Shown here piece after piece: positions 8,109 to 17,597 of a stretch of DNA of 64,000 nt (position 1 is its first letter; each line of letters begins with the position of its first letter). The notes beneath the pieces were generated by a model. That model saw only the letters and a list, made by a program, of their open reading frames with translations. It was not told where the DNA came from and ran no database searches. Made by a program: the position numbers and the translations under genes. Origin of the DNA: Hyphomonadaceae bacterium UBA7672 (GTDB lineage Bacteria > Pseudomonadota > Alphaproteobacteria > Caulobacterales > Hyphomonadaceae). Location: contig DLHI01000026.1 in assembly GCA_002483135.1 (NCBI GenBank), forward strand, positions 1 to 64,000. Direction: 5' to 3'.

Positions 8109-8633
8109 TTTTTCACCTCGGCTTCACTAGGGCGTAGGTGAGGTAAAACAGATGCATCCCTCGCCGGTTCCGGCGCGTGCGTTCCCAAGCGGCAAGAGCA
8201 AGGATATCGTCCGAGGGATCAAGCGTTCCAATGCGTATCTACATCTGATGTGCGTCCTCACTGCGCCGCCCATCTGCTCTCATAAGATAAGTTCTTTTGT
8301 GAAACTCGGCGTCGCCAAAGCCAAATTATCGGCGGCGAGGGTCGCTCGAAACTTTTTTGCGGCCGCGCTGTAAAAAGTTCGTCCTTAACGGGCAACGGGC
8401 GTCGGTTTCGGACACGCGCTGCTTCTGCGGCCCAGGGTTGGGGGAGGGACGCAGATTCGATGGATCGAAACGCGCTCCGATTTAAACCGTATGAGCGAAG
8501 ACCCCGTATCCAGCACGTTTAGGCGCGCTGTAGGATAGTCCCTCATTCGCAGCCGAAAAATCAGCGAAGTGTTGAGCAATGTCTTCGCTATACGAAAAGC
8601 CTACCGCAGGACGTCCGAACCTAGTCCAAATAA
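8109..8633. other. Gene-free stretch between copper genes
   Basis: 525 nt with only short frames on either strand and no recognisable protein. It should contain the promoter of the Csp/DUF305 operon near 8109-8200 and the 3' end of the cus operon transcript. A small palindrome TTCGAT-GG-ATCGAA near 8456 is visible; no terminator with a T-tract was seen. Confidence 0.5.
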
Positions 8634-9116
8634 CTACGTGTTTCCCGTATACGTCCCGAACACGCTCTGCTTGCCCTCGGCGTCAAAGGCGATGACATGG
8701 TAGGCGTCGGCTGCGCCATTGGGTTGCTCCATCCCTGGCGAGCCTCGCGGCATGCCCGGCACCGCTATTCCAATCAGCCCCCTCGGCTTCTGGTCGAGAA
8801 GCCGGAGAATGTCGCTCGCCGGCACATGACCCTCCACCACCAGGCCATCGACGACGGCCGTGTGACACGATCCGAGTCCTGCAGGGACGCCGACCTTTTG
8901 CTTGTAGGCCTGGAGATCGGGAACATCGATCATCGCCACCGTGAATCGCCCTGTCTTCTCCATCAGCCCGGTCCAGACGTGGCAACACGGGCAGCCGACG
9001 TCGCGGCTGACCTGCATGTTATAGATGCGTGGTGTCTGCTGACAGGCAGCCAACGCTGCGCTGCCCAGCCAGACAAGCACTGCCCTGCGTTGCAAACCTT
9101 CTAACCCATAAATCAT
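8634..9116 (-). CDS. DUF411 family metal-binding protein
   Basis: 160-residue exported protein. The N-terminus carries a hydrophobic leader ending in ALAACQQ, so lipoprotein processing is possible. The DUF411 domain follows, with its GCPCCHVW Cys motif, GVPAGLGSCHTAVVDG, VEGHVPASDI and the C-terminal GLIGIAVPGMPRGSPGME block. DUF411 proteins accompany copper-resistance operons and are presumed copper-binding. GGAGAGGC upstream of the ATG supports the start. It is the last gene of the minus-strand run sigma-nrsF-cusCBA-cusF, 22 nt after cusF. Confidence 0.9.
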   Translation of the reverse strand: MIYGLEGLQRRAVLVWLGSAALAACQQTPRIYNMQVSRDVGCPCCHVWTGLMEKTGRFTVAMIDVPDLQAYKQKVGVPAGLGSCHTAVVDGLVVEGHVPASDILRLLDQKPRGLIGIAVPGMPRGSPGMEQPNGAADAYHVIAFDAEGKQSVFGTYTGNT

Positions 9117-9138
9117 GCAAGCCTCTCCAGACTGGACG

Positions 9139-9519
9139 TCACTGCTTGGTTATGCGGCTGATCTTCGTTGGTTCTGTCGCGCTCTGAAGATCAAACGAGA
9201 CCATATCGCCCACCTTGAGGTCCTTGAGCATGGTCGGATCGGCCACGGTAAAACCCATTGTCATCGCGTCCCACTTCACTTCGGGAATAGCCTGGTGATT
9301 GAGCGTAACGCCGCCCGAGACGGCATCGACAGCCACGATCTTGCCGGTGCTTGTTATTGGCCCCGCAGCCGGTGTCGCGGCGGACATGGCCATGTCAGGC
9401 ATGGCGGCAGGCGGCGCTACGGCTTCAGCCGCAGGCGTCGTCACTACGGGAGCCGATGTTTCAGGTGAACAACCGGCGACGGCAAGACCAAGGGCGGCGA
9501 TCCAGATCGTTTTCTGCAT
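9139..9519 (-). CDS. cusF: CusF-like periplasmic copper chaperone
   Basis: 126-residue protein from the ATG at 9519, which has GGAG 7 nt upstream. A lipoprotein-type leader ending LAVAGCS is followed by an Ala/Pro/Met-rich linker (about 20-50). The CusF OB-fold domain then carries the ligand set H...W..M.M in NHQAIPEVKWDAMTMGF, matching the His, Trp, Met and Met that bind Cu(I)/Ag(I) in CusF. It would hand metal to the CusBA pump encoded immediately upstream (17 nt). The Met-rich linker MPDMAMSA may also bind metal. Confidence 0.88.
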   Translation of the reverse strand: MQKTIWIAALGLAVAGCSPETSAPVVTTPAAEAVAPPAAMPDMAMSAATPAAGPITSTGKIVAVDAVSGGVTLNHQAIPEVKWDAMTMGFTVADPTMLKDLKVGDMVSFDLQSATEPTKISRITKQ

Positions 9520-9536
9520 GTCAGACTCCAATATTA

Positions 9537-12500
9537 TCAGACCGGCTTTTCAGTGCGTGTGGGTATAGCTCGGCCGCGGCGCCGGATAATGAGGTAAGCC
9601 GCGGGAATAACAAAGAGAGAGAGCAGCGGGGCTGTGATCATGCCGCCAACCAGAGGAGCTGCAATCCGACGCATGACTTCCCCGCCGGCGCCCCCGGTCC
9701 AGAGGATCGGCAAGAGACCGGCAAGCACCACCGCAACCGTCATGGTTTTCGGACGGAGGCGAAGCAATGCCCCTTCACGGATCGCGGCGACGACGGTCAC
9801 GTCATCAAGCGGCTCACCTCGTCGCGCGCGGTCGTCCAGGGCATTGCGCAGATAAAGGAGCATCACGACGCCAAACTCGGCTGCCAGGCCTGCCAAAGCG
9901 ATGAACCCCACGCCGACGGCGACCGACAAATCATAGCCAAGCAGGTAGACAAGCCAGATGCCGCCCGTGAGTGCAAACGGGATGCTGGCCATGACGATCA
10001 ACGCCTCGTCGAAACGCCGGAAGGCCAGGTAGAGCAGCAGGAACACGATGACCAACGTCACCGGGCCGATCACGGCAAGCCGCTCGCTTGCGCGGGCGAG
10101 GTATTCGAACTGACCGGCATAGCTGGCCGTGACCCCAGCTGGCAGCTCAGCCTGCGCAACAGCATCACTGAGATCCCGGACGACCGAGGCGATGTCACGC
10201 CCCCGCACGTCGACATAGACGAAGGCAGCCAGGCGGCCATTCTCGCTCCGGATCATCGAAGGTCCATCGGTGACGCTGATGCGTGCGACATCGCTCAGCG
10301 TCAGCAACAGCCCGGTGTCCGTGACGATCGGCAACACGGCGAGCCGTTCAGGCGTGTCGCGCAACTCACGCGGATAGCGCAGGCTGATCGGATAGCGCGC
10401 TCTGCCCTCGACGAACTGACCGATCACCTCGCCGCCAATTGCACCGGAGACAATCTCCTGCACGTCAGCAATGTTGAGCCCCAGGCGGCTCGCCGCCACA
10501 CGGTCGATCTCGACGTCCAGAAAGCGTCCGCTGCCGAGGCGCTCGGCTGCGGCCGACGAAACACCCGGCACGGCCTTGGCGAGCTGCTCCACCACACGGG
10601 CGGCCTGATCGAGCGCGGCCAGCTCTGCGCCAGAGAGCTTCACGCCAATGGGGCTTTTGACGCCGGTCGCCTGCATGTCGATGCGGTTCCGGATCGGCGG
10701 CACCCAGACATTGGTCAGGCCAGGGACGCGCACACGCGCATCGAGTTCCGCGATGATGCCGTCTGTAGTCATGCCGGGACGCCATTCGGAAAGCGGCTTC
10801 AGCTGGACCGTCGTCTCGAACATTTCGAGCGGCGCGGGGTCCGTCGCCGTCTCCGCGCGTCCCGCCTTGCCAAAGACCCGTTTGACCTCGGGCACCGTCT
10901 TGATGAGGCGGTCGGTCTGCTGGAGGAGTTCAGAGGCCTTGGCAGCGGACAGGCCCGGCAGCGCCGTTGGCATATAGAGAAGATCGCCCTCGTCCATGGC
11001 CGGCATGAACTCCGCGCCGGAGCGCGCGAGCGGCCATGCTGCGGTCGCCAGTGCCAGCACTGCAGCGGCAATGATCAGGCCTGGCCGCTTGAGGGCGAGG
11101 TCCAGCGCCGGCCGGTAGACCGCGGCCAGAGCCCGGTTCACCGGATTTGCGCGCTCATCCGGAATGCGTCCCCGGATCCAGTAACCCATCAGGACAGGCG
11201 TCAAGGTGACGGCGAGGCCGGCTGCCGCCGCCATGGCGTAGGTCTTGGTGAAGGCAAGCGGCGCGAACAGCCTACCCTCCTGCGCTTCCAGCGTGAACAC
11301 GGGCAGGAATGAGAGCGTGATGATCATCAGGCTGAAGAACAGCGCTGGCCCGACCTCAAGCGAGGCGTCCGTGATGACCCGCCAATGATCGGCGCCCGTC
11401 GGCATATGCCCGCCATGGTCTGCGCGCCACTGCTCCAGTCGCTTGTGCGCGTTCTCGACCATGACGATTGCCGCATCGACCATTGCGCCAATGGCGATCG
11501 CGATGCCGCCGAGCGACATGATGTTGGCCTCGACCCCCTGCGCGCGCATGACCAGAAAGGCTGCCGCGATGCCGAGCGGCAAGGTTACGATGGCCACGAG
11601 CGCCGACCGGAGGTGGAAAAGGAACAGTGCGCAGACCAGCGCGACGACGATGAATTCTTCGATCAGTTTGTGGGAGAGGTTCTCGACCGCCCGATCGATC
11701 AGGCCTGAGCGATCATAGGTCGTGACAACCTCGACGCCCGCCGGAAGCCGCTCTTTCAGGCTTTCCAGCCTGGCCTCAACGCCTGCGATGACCTCGCGTG
11801 GATTGGCGCCGGAACGCATGACGATGACGCCGCCAGCAACTTCACCTTCGCCATCGAGTTCGGCAATTCCGCGCCGCATCTGTGGACCGACTTCGACCCA
11901 GGCCACGTCGCCGAGCGTTACTGCAGTGCTGACACCCGCCGCCTTGATGGGGATGCTCTGAAAATCCTCCAGGGTCCGCAGATAGCCGCTTGCGCGCACG
12001 ACGTGCTCGGCCTCAGCGATCTCTATGGACGCTCCGCCCGCTTCCTGGTTGGCCCTCGCCACGGCGTCAGCCACCATCCGTTGCGAGACGCCATAGCCGG
12101 CCATCTTCTGCGGATCGAGGACGATCTGGTATTGCCGGACCATGCCGCCGATGGGGGCGACTTCAGCGACGCCCGGCACGGACTTCAGTTCGAACGCCAG
12201 TAGCCAATCCTGCAACGCGCGAAGCTGACTGAGGTCGTGACCGCCTGTGCGGTCGACCAGCGCATACTGGTAAATCCAGCCGACCCCCGTTGCATCAGGA
12301 CCAATGCTCGAGCGCGCCGCCTCAGGCAGGCGCTCACGGGCCTGGCTTATGTATTCGAGCACGCGCGAGCGCGCCCAATAGAGATCGACGCCTTCCTCGA
12401 AAATCACATAGACGAAGCTGTCGCCAAAGAAGGAATAGCCTCGGACACTGCGCGCGCCTGGCACGGACAGCATCGCCGTACTCATGGGATAGGTGACTTG

Positions 12501-12689
12501 GTCCTCGACAATCTGCGGCGCTTGCCCCGGATAGCTGGTCCTCACAACAACCTGTACGTCCGAGAGATCCGGCAAGGCGTCGACGGGTGCTGACCTGATC
12601 GCCAACGCGCCTGCGCCCGCAAGCGCAAGCGCTGCGATCACGACGAGGAAGCGGTTGGCGACTGACCAGCGGATGATGGCAGCAATCAT
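9537..12689 (-). CDS. cusA: CusA-type HME-RND efflux pump
   Basis: 1050-residue heavy-metal RND permease, full length. It has the N-terminal transmembrane helix, two large periplasmic loops (about 35-340 and 560-870) and two sets of transmembrane helices. The helix-4 signature is AIGAMVDAAIVMVENAHK, i.e. A-x5-D-A-x5-E-N, the pattern assigned to the monovalent (Cu/Ag) class rather than the D-F-G pattern of Zn/Co pumps. It exports Cu(I)/Ag(I) from periplasm or cytoplasm across the envelope with CusB and CusC. Its ATG overlaps the cusB stop in an ATGA, indicating translational coupling. Confidence 0.92.
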   Translation of the reverse strand: MIAAIIRWSVANRFLVVIAALALAGAGALAIRSAPVDALPDLSDVQVVVRTSYPGQAPQIVEDQVTYPMSTAMLSVPGARSVRGYSFFGDSFVYVIFEEGVDLYWARSRVLEYISQARERLPEAARSSIGPDATGVGWIYQYALVDRTGGHDLSQLRALQDWLLAFELKSVPGVAEVAPIGGMVRQYQIVLDPQKMAGYGVSQRMVADAVARANQEAGGASIEIAEAEHVVRASGYLRTLEDFQSIPIKAAGVSTAVTLGDVAWVEVGPQMRRGIAELDGEGEVAGGVIVMRSGANPREVIAGVEARLESLKERLPAGVEVVTTYDRSGLIDRAVENLSHKLIEEFIVVALVCALFLFHLRSALVAIVTLPLGIAAAFLVMRAQGVEANIMSLGGIAIAIGAMVDAAIVMVENAHKRLEQWRADHGGHMPTGADHWRVITDASLEVGPALFFSLMIITLSFLPVFTLEAQEGRLFAPLAFTKTYAMAAAAGLAVTLTPVLMGYWIRGRIPDERANPVNRALAAVYRPALDLALKRPGLIIAAAVLALATAAWPLARSGAEFMPAMDEGDLLYMPTALPGLSAAKASELLQQTDRLIKTVPEVKRVFGKAGRAETATDPAPLEMFETTVQLKPLSEWRPGMTTDGIIAELDARVRVPGLTNVWVPPIRNRIDMQATGVKSPIGVKLSGAELAALDQAARVVEQLAKAVPGVSSAAAERLGSGRFLDVEIDRVAASRLGLNIADVQEIVSGAIGGEVIGQFVEGRARYPISLRYPRELRDTPERLAVLPIVTDTGLLLTLSDVARISVTDGPSMIRSENGRLAAFVYVDVRGRDIASVVRDLSDAVAQAELPAGVTASYAGQFEYLARASERLAVIGPVTLVIVFLLLYLAFRRFDEALIVMASIPFALTGGIWLVYLLGYDLSVAVGVGFIALAGLAAEFGVVMLLYLRNALDDRARRGEPLDDVTVVAAIREGALLRLRPKTMTVAVVLAGLLPILWTGGAGGEVMRRIAAPLVGGMITAPLLSLFVIPAAYLIIRRRGRAIPTRTEKPV

Positions 12690-14122
12690 CGCGCAGCGCC
12701 GATCTTGCGAAGAGCTGTCAACTCATAGCCGGCGCCGACCTTGCGAAACGAGAATTCCACTGCATCGCCTACGGCAATGGAGCGTTCGACCGCGCCCCAG
12801 CCAAACGCCATGGTCATCTCCGGCCAGCTGAGCTGCGGCACCGGCGCGTGCGCGAGCGTGACGCCGCTGGCGTCGATGGCCGTTACCTGACCTGTCGCTG
12901 TATAAGTCTCTGGCGCATCCGACGATGTCCCGCGCAGGCGTTCAAGCACGCCCGTCAGGTTGGCCTCGGAGTCGATCAGGAATTGTCCGGACGCTACGAC
13001 GCGCTGGCCTTCGGCGACGCCTGACGTGATCTCAAGGCGATCGCCAAAGGCCGCACCGAGCGTCACTTCAACCGGCTCAAATCCTCCATTGTCGCCCGCA
13101 ACGATGACAAGCGCCCTTCGACCTGTGCGGATCACGGCTTCGGCGGGCACAGTGATCGCATCTTTTGCTGCGGCGGCAGACAAGGCCACATCGCCTGTCA
13201 TGCCGGGCCGGAGCCGGCCGTCACGATTGTCGAGCGCGACCCGCACGTCGACGGTGCGATTTGCGAGATTGGCAGCCGGGAGAATTGCGTCGATGCGGCC
13301 GGCGAAGTTCTCGCCTGCAAAAGCTGGAAAGCTCACACGCGCGGTGGCGCCAGGCTTCAAACCACCGATGGCGCCTTGCGGCACCGACGCCACGAGCCAG
13401 ACCGGCGACAGCCCACTGATCGTGGCGATCGGCGCACCCGCTCCAAGCGCTGCGCCGGGGCGTGCATCGAGTGTAACCAGGGCGCCCGAAGCAGGCGAGC
13501 GCACCGTGAAGCTGGTGGCCGCGACATTGCGCCGTTCGGCCGCTGCAATTGCCTCCTGGGGAATACCCAGCGCATCGAGCCGGCGGCGCGCTGCGGCCGC
13601 AAGCGGCGCGTCGGCTCCCGCACGTAGCGCGAGATACTCGGCCAGGGCCCCGCTCCAGGCTGGAACCCGGATGTCGACCAAGGGATCGCCCACGCGCACG
13701 ACATCGCCGACGGCGCGGCCATGGCCGCGATCGACGAAACCCTCCTGCTTGGCCTGCACCGTCGCAAGGGAGCGATCATTATAGGTTAGCGTGCCGGAAG
13801 CCCGGACCATGGCTGTCGCCGATGTCCGCTCGACAGTGGAGAAACGGACACCCAGGTTCTGCACGACACCGGGGCTGATGACGACGCCTGCCTGCGCCTG
13901 TGGCTCGCCCGCATAACGTGGCACGAGCTCCATATCCATGAAAGGCGACTTGCCTGGCGTGTCGAAATGCGTGTCCGGAACCATGGGATCATACCAGTAG
14001 AGCACGGCCCGATCGTCCGTCACCGCGACAGTCTGTTGCCGCCCCAGCCAGAATCCCGCGACTCCGATAGCGCCTGCCGCCAGGACCAACGCCGCGATCG
14101 TGAGAACATGCTTGCGCGTCAT
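12686..14122 (-). CDS. cusB: CusB-type RND adaptor with fused C-terminal CusF domain
   Basis: 478-residue membrane-fusion protein. An N-terminal anchor (about 5-27) precedes a metal-binding YHS-like segment (WYDPMVPDTHFDTPGKSPFM, then DMELVP). The lipoyl/barrel-sandwich, hairpin and beta-barrel domains (about 80-395) follow. The last 75 residues are a CusF-like domain with H...W..M.M in AHAPVPQLSWPEMTMAF. Such fusions would place the chaperone directly on the adaptor, although a separate CusF is also encoded here. It links CusA to the outer-membrane channel. The start overlaps the TolC-gene stop by ATGA, and the stop overlaps cusA. Confidence 0.92.
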   Translation of the reverse strand: MTRKHVLTIAALVLAAGAIGVAGFWLGRQQTVAVTDDRAVLYWYDPMVPDTHFDTPGKSPFMDMELVPRYAGEPQAQAGVVISPGVVQNLGVRFSTVERTSATAMVRASGTLTYNDRSLATVQAKQEGFVDRGHGRAVGDVVRVGDPLVDIRVPAWSGALAEYLALRAGADAPLAAAARRRLDALGIPQEAIAAAERRNVAATSFTVRSPASGALVTLDARPGAALGAGAPIATISGLSPVWLVASVPQGAIGGLKPGATARVSFPAFAGENFAGRIDAILPAANLANRTVDVRVALDNRDGRLRPGMTGDVALSAAAAKDAITVPAEAVIRTGRRALVIVAGDNGGFEPVEVTLGAAFGDRLEITSGVAEGQRVVASGQFLIDSEANLTGVLERLRGTSSDAPETYTATGQVTAIDASGVTLAHAPVPQLSWPEMTMAFGWGAVERSIAVGDAVEFSFRKVGAGYELTALRKIGAAR

Positions 14123-15351
14123 TGTCCGCCCTCCCCGTATTCGAGGATCAGATAGGCGCCAGCACGGCTTAGCAGGCGTTGCAGTTCGAGCCGATCAAGG
14201 TCGACTTCGCGCGCTTCGAGCCGCAAAGCGAACACTGACGCAAGCTGTGAAGCGCCCGCTGCATGCTGGGCAATTGCGAGCTCTTCCCGCTTAGTCGCTA
14301 AAGGCGCGACAACGTCGTTCAAGCGTTTGAGACGCTGCTGCAGACTGGCGTGCTCGGCCAGTCGCGACTCCAACATGGCGAGATGCTCGCGCAGTACAGC
14401 GTTCCCCAGCAGCCCGGCGCGCCGCACATCAGCCCTGCGGGCATCAATCAGGGGCGCCTGCCGGTCAGACTGGAAGAGCGGGAGGCTGAACTTCAATCCG
14501 AATGAGACCATGTCCCCAAAACTTGGATCGCGGCGGCCATACATGAGCGACCATGACCAGTCCGGATCGCGAGCCGCCCGCGCCAGGTCAAGAGCCGCTT
14601 CGGCGCGGCCGAGGTCCGCTGCCGAGCCTGCCAGCTCGACGTGATGCTCCACGTGCGCGCGGAGCGCTGCAGGATCGATCTCGAACGCTGGCGCCGAAGC
14701 GCTGATGCCGTCCCTTCCGACGGGCCCGATCCAACGCTCAAGCTCGGCGCGCGCCATCGCGGCATCCGACTGTGCGGCAGCAACGCGATCCTGAAGACGG
14801 GCAATGGTCAACTTGACCTCGAGCGCGGCATCGGAAGTCGAAGACCCGGCGCCGACGCCTGCGACGGTGGCGCTTTCGAGGTCGGTTGCCTCGCGCTCAA
14901 GAATCGCAAGCGTCCTGAGCTTTGCTTCAGCATAGTAGAGATCAGTCCAGGCATTGGCGGCAGCGAGTTGCGCCTCCAGCCGAGCAATCCCGATGCCGGC
15001 TTCCGAAGCGCGGACATCGGCCTGCGCGACCCCTTCCCTTGCGCGACGCGTGGCAGCGCTCGGAACGTCCTGCATGACGCCGATGGTCGCCATGGTCATG
15101 TCGTCCCGGTCGAGCCTGAACCTGTCGGCGCCGCTGATGGGCAGGTTGTCGATACCCAGCGCCAGCTGCGGATCAGGTAACTGGCCGGCGGGCCTGACGG
15201 AGCGCTGGGCGCTGTTCAGGGCTTCTCGCTCCGCCTCGACGGTCGGAGAGGTGCTCGCCGCGCGCTCAAGGGCCTGCGCAAAGGTGACGGGGTCCGCCCA
15301 CGCGGCCGGCGCAATGCCGACGGCGCAGGACAATAGCCATGCGTAACGCAT
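14119..15351 (-). CDS. TolC-family outer-membrane channel (CusC-like)
   Basis: About 410 residues from the ATG at 15351, chosen because the signal peptide (MRYAWLLSCAVGIAPAAWA) begins there; an in-frame ATG lies five codons upstream at 15366. The mature protein is dominated by long Ala/Glu/Arg-rich helices with the two repeated outer-membrane efflux protein units (about 25-215 and 225-405), as in CusC/CzcC. It supplies the exit duct for the CusBA pump. It is the first gene of the tightly coupled cusCBA set, with ATGA overlap into cusB. Confidence 0.9.
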   Translation of the reverse strand: MRYAWLLSCAVGIAPAAWADPVTFAQALERAASTSPTVEAEREALNSAQRSVRPAGQLPDPQLALGIDNLPISGADRFRLDRDDMTMATIGVMQDVPSAATRRAREGVAQADVRASEAGIGIARLEAQLAAANAWTDLYYAEAKLRTLAILEREATDLESATVAGVGAGSSTSDAALEVKLTIARLQDRVAAAQSDAAMARAELERWIGPVGRDGISASAPAFEIDPAALRAHVEHHVELAGSAADLGRAEAALDLARAARDPDWSWSLMYGRRDPSFGDMVSFGLKFSLPLFQSDRQAPLIDARRADVRRAGLLGNAVLREHLAMLESRLAEHASLQQRLKRLNDVVAPLATKREELAIAQHAAGASQLASVFALRLEAREVDLDRLELQRLLSRAGAYLILEYGEGGQ

Positions 15352-15412
15352 GTGATGTCCGTTCATGAATGTGGATGCTTGCGACGCTTATCTTGCGCGT
15401 CGCGCTCAGCAG

Positions 15413-15757
15413 TCACGCCGTACGCGGCGGACGCCAGAGCCCGGATGAAATGGCTGTGGGCGCCGGCTGCTGATTGCGCGGAGAGAGTGCGACGACGACT
15501 TCCGCACGTGCAATCGTCAGCACCGGCTGGAGCGGTTCGACCGCCTGAGCCGTGCGGCAGGACTGTCCGAGCTGACAATCGAGCGACTTGCCGTGATGGT
15601 CTGACGGCTGCGGTTCAGGCTTCTGGCCGGGACAGCAATCGTGCGACGCCGCAGCAGCCGCCTGTTTGTAGGGACAGGCCTGCGCCGCCCAGGCGCTCGC
15701 AACACCACCGACGGTGAGCGAGAAAGCGACTAACAGTGTGAGCCAAATCCGGCGCAT
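15413..15757 (-). CDS. Exported Cys/His-containing small protein (DUF2946-like)
   Basis: 114-residue protein with a clear signal peptide (MRRIWLTLLVAFSLTVGGVA, then SAWA). The mature part holds QACPYKQ, SHDCCPGQ, SDHHGKSLDCQLGQSC and ends in GLWRPPRTA. Small exported proteins of this look, with paired Cys and His and a WRPPR tail, recur at the head of copper-efflux operons; I assign it to the DUF2946-like group only by resemblance. It sits 47 nt upstream of the TolC gene and 109 nt downstream of nrsF, so the cus operon promoter could lie just before it. Confidence 0.7.
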   Translation of the reverse strand: MRRIWLTLLVAFSLTVGGVASAWAAQACPYKQAAAAASHDCCPGQKPEPQPSDHHGKSLDCQLGQSCRTAQAVEPLQPVLTIARAEVVVALSPRNQQPAPTAISSGLWRPPRTA

Positions 15758-15865
15758 AATCCTTATGTGATGCAAGAAGGACAACATTGCGTCAACGACA
15801 ATGAAGAAATGTAAGAGGCGCAATGTCGTCGGCCAGCATCTGGCGGCTCACCCGGAAAGATACGT

Positions 15866-16501
15866 TTACCATTTTAGCGCCCGCCCAATCACCACGGCCC
15901 CGACCGCAGAGCAAAGGAGAATTGCCGCCAAATACCAGCTCGCGACATAGAGCGCCGTGTCCATCTGGCAGCAGCTGGAATAAGCAATTGCGGCAATGCT
16001 TCCGGACACGCCGCCAATTGCTGCGCCCGCCAACGTCAGCCGCGTCGGACCAAGGCCGCGAACAGCAAGAAACAGTGCTACAGCGATAGGAACCGCGAGC
16101 AGCGGAATGCGATAGAGACACTCGGGCATTCCACCGCCTACCCAGGCGTTCATTCGCGCCTCAGGCGGCGTCAGAAGGAAAGCACCCATCGCGATTGCAG
16201 CGCTTGCCGCTACAAACAAAGCCGCTGGCGCTGCGGCACGCCTGGCGTTCGTATTCGGTCGGGCAAGTTCGAGGAGCAGCGGCAAGGCGGCAGCCAACGC
16301 CACAACGCCAAACGCCGCCTTGAGCAACACGATTGTCAGGGAGCTCCCGAAATCCTCGCGAACCCCGAAAACGGTCACAACCATGGCGAAAGATACCGCC
16401 AACCCCGCAATACCGGCAATCGCCAACCGCCTCTCGGCGATGTATCGCGGGGTTGCGCCCGTGTCGTGCGCCAGCGCATCAATCAAGCGATCGGTTTTCA
16501 T
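15866..16501 (-). CDS. nrsF: NrsF-family (DUF1109) anti-sigma factor
   Basis: 211-residue polytopic membrane protein with about six transmembrane helices after a short cytoplasmic N-terminus (MKTDRLIDALAHDTG). Cys128 (GGMPECLYR) and Cys177/Cys178 (SSCCQMD) fall in the predicted periplasmic loops. In Caulobacter NrsF, two conserved Cys in such loops are needed to release SigF under heavy-metal stress. The ATG overlaps the stop of the sigma gene, so the pair is translationally coupled. This should be the membrane inhibitor of the sigma factor at 16498-17049. Confidence 0.88.
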   Translation of the reverse strand: MKTDRLIDALAHDTGATPRYIAERRLAIAGIAGLAVSFAMVVTVFGVREDFGSSLTIVLLKAAFGVVALAAALPLLLELARPNTNARRAAAPAALFVAASAAIAMGAFLLTPPEARMNAWVGGGMPECLYRIPLLAVPIAVALFLAVRGLGPTRLTLAGAAIGGVSGSIAAIAYSSCCQMDTALYVASWYLAAILLCSAVGAVVIGRALKW

Positions 16502-17049
16502 GCCACGTCCTTGCTGGCGGAGAGAGCCATAAGCTTTTTCAATCCTCGGTGAAGATTGATCTTCACGTCTGCCTCCGACACGCCCATCCGCTGGGCCGCC
16601 TCCTTCGAAGTAAATTCCTCCAGCTTTACCAATCGAATGGCCGTGCTCTGCTTGGCAGGAAGATGTTTGAGCAGGGCTGCGATATCGCGTGCTGGATCGC
16701 TAGCATCCGCCACATCGCCCGAAAACAGATCGTCGATGTCATCGACAGGTACAAACTGGCGCGACGCCGGCGCGCGCCTGTAGTGGTCAATCAGCTTGTA
16801 GCGCGCGATGGCGTAGACCCAGGCCGTTATGCGGCGTGATGGATCGTAACTGTGCCGGTGCAGGTGAATGGCGAGAAGGGTTTCCTGCACGAGATCCTCG
16901 GCGTGCGCCACGTCCTCCGATCGGAGCTTGCGGCGAAAAAAGGTACGAAACATCCCGCCGAGGCGGTCAAGGAATTGACGATAGGCGGCAGTGTCTCCCT
17001 GAAGTCCCTTTGTTATCAAAACATGCAGGCCTTCCTCATAAGCGCTCAC
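16498..17049 (-). CDS. Sigma-70 family (SigF-like ECF) sigma factor
   Basis: 183-residue ECF sigma factor starting at GTG 17049, with GGGGA upstream. Region 2 is seen in DVAHAEDLVQETLLAIHLHR and RITAWVYAIARYKLIDHYRR; region 4 in LPAKQSTAIRLVKLEEFTSK and QRMGVSEADVKINLHRGLKK. It is coupled to the NrsF-type anti-sigma gene and located directly upstream of the cus operon, so it is the likely activator of at least part of the copper block. In Caulobacter the equivalent SigF responds to chromate, cadmium and copper; that specificity is only inferred here. Confidence 0.9.
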   Translation of the reverse strand: MSAYEEGLHVLITKGLQGDTAAYRQFLDRLGGMFRTFFRRKLRSEDVAHAEDLVQETLLAIHLHRHSYDPSRRITAWVYAIARYKLIDHYRRAPASRQFVPVDDIDDLFSGDVADASDPARDIAALLKHLPAKQSTAIRLVKLEEFTSKEAAQRMGVSEADVKINLHRGLKKLMALSASKDVA

Positions 17050-17597
17050 GTGTCGTCCCCATCGCCGTTCCGAGCCAAGCTGTGGCGATCACATCAACCC
17101 CACAGCGCGGTCCACTATCCTGAGGTCGACGGACCCTTGTGACGCTCATTTTGTGCCCCCCCCCTCAGACCAAAGCCGCCCCCGGGTTCGGCGTCGAACC
17201 TGAATTTGGGGACCATCGCACCCGTTAAAGCGATCAAAATCCTTGGGGGTCGGTTACTGGTACGGAGTTGAGCGGCGCCAAGATACACCTCAGATAAAAT
17301 TTAGCAGCGCCGAACAATGGCAATCGTCCAGAGCGCCCTGGATCGCGCAACTTCGACTCTTGCCAGCGCACCTAGTGTGCAGGGGTACGATGCCGCAAAT
17401 CCCATCGGAAATCACGGCCAGATGATTGCGCAACATCTGGCGCTCGCGCTTCTGAGGAGGTGGCGCGACGGGATCAATGCGCGCCACCGCGCCGCGCGAC
17501 GATTGAAACTCATCAAGCTGTATCGTTCGCGGCCCCGGTCGCGAAGCCATACATACAGACACGCTCTCCTCAGTCGCCCTGAACCGGAGACACAAAC
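17050..17597. other. Intergenic region upstream of the sigma/NrsF operon
   Basis: About 550 nt without a convincing gene. It must hold the promoter of the sigma-nrsF operon (minus strand) and of the small membrane-protein gene on the plus strand. A run of nine C residues lies at about 17156-17164. Short frames on both strands have no recognisable product. Confidence 0.45.

Noticed and set aside
9351..11312. A 653-codon plus-strand open frame opposite cusA
   Set aside because: It is antisense to a clear full-length RND pump; the composition is Arg/His/Asp-rich with no family match, as expected from G+C-rich codon shadows.
17156..17164. C9 run as a phase-variable switch
   Set aside because: It is in intergenic DNA far from any start codon and not inside a frame, so there is no evidence for switching.
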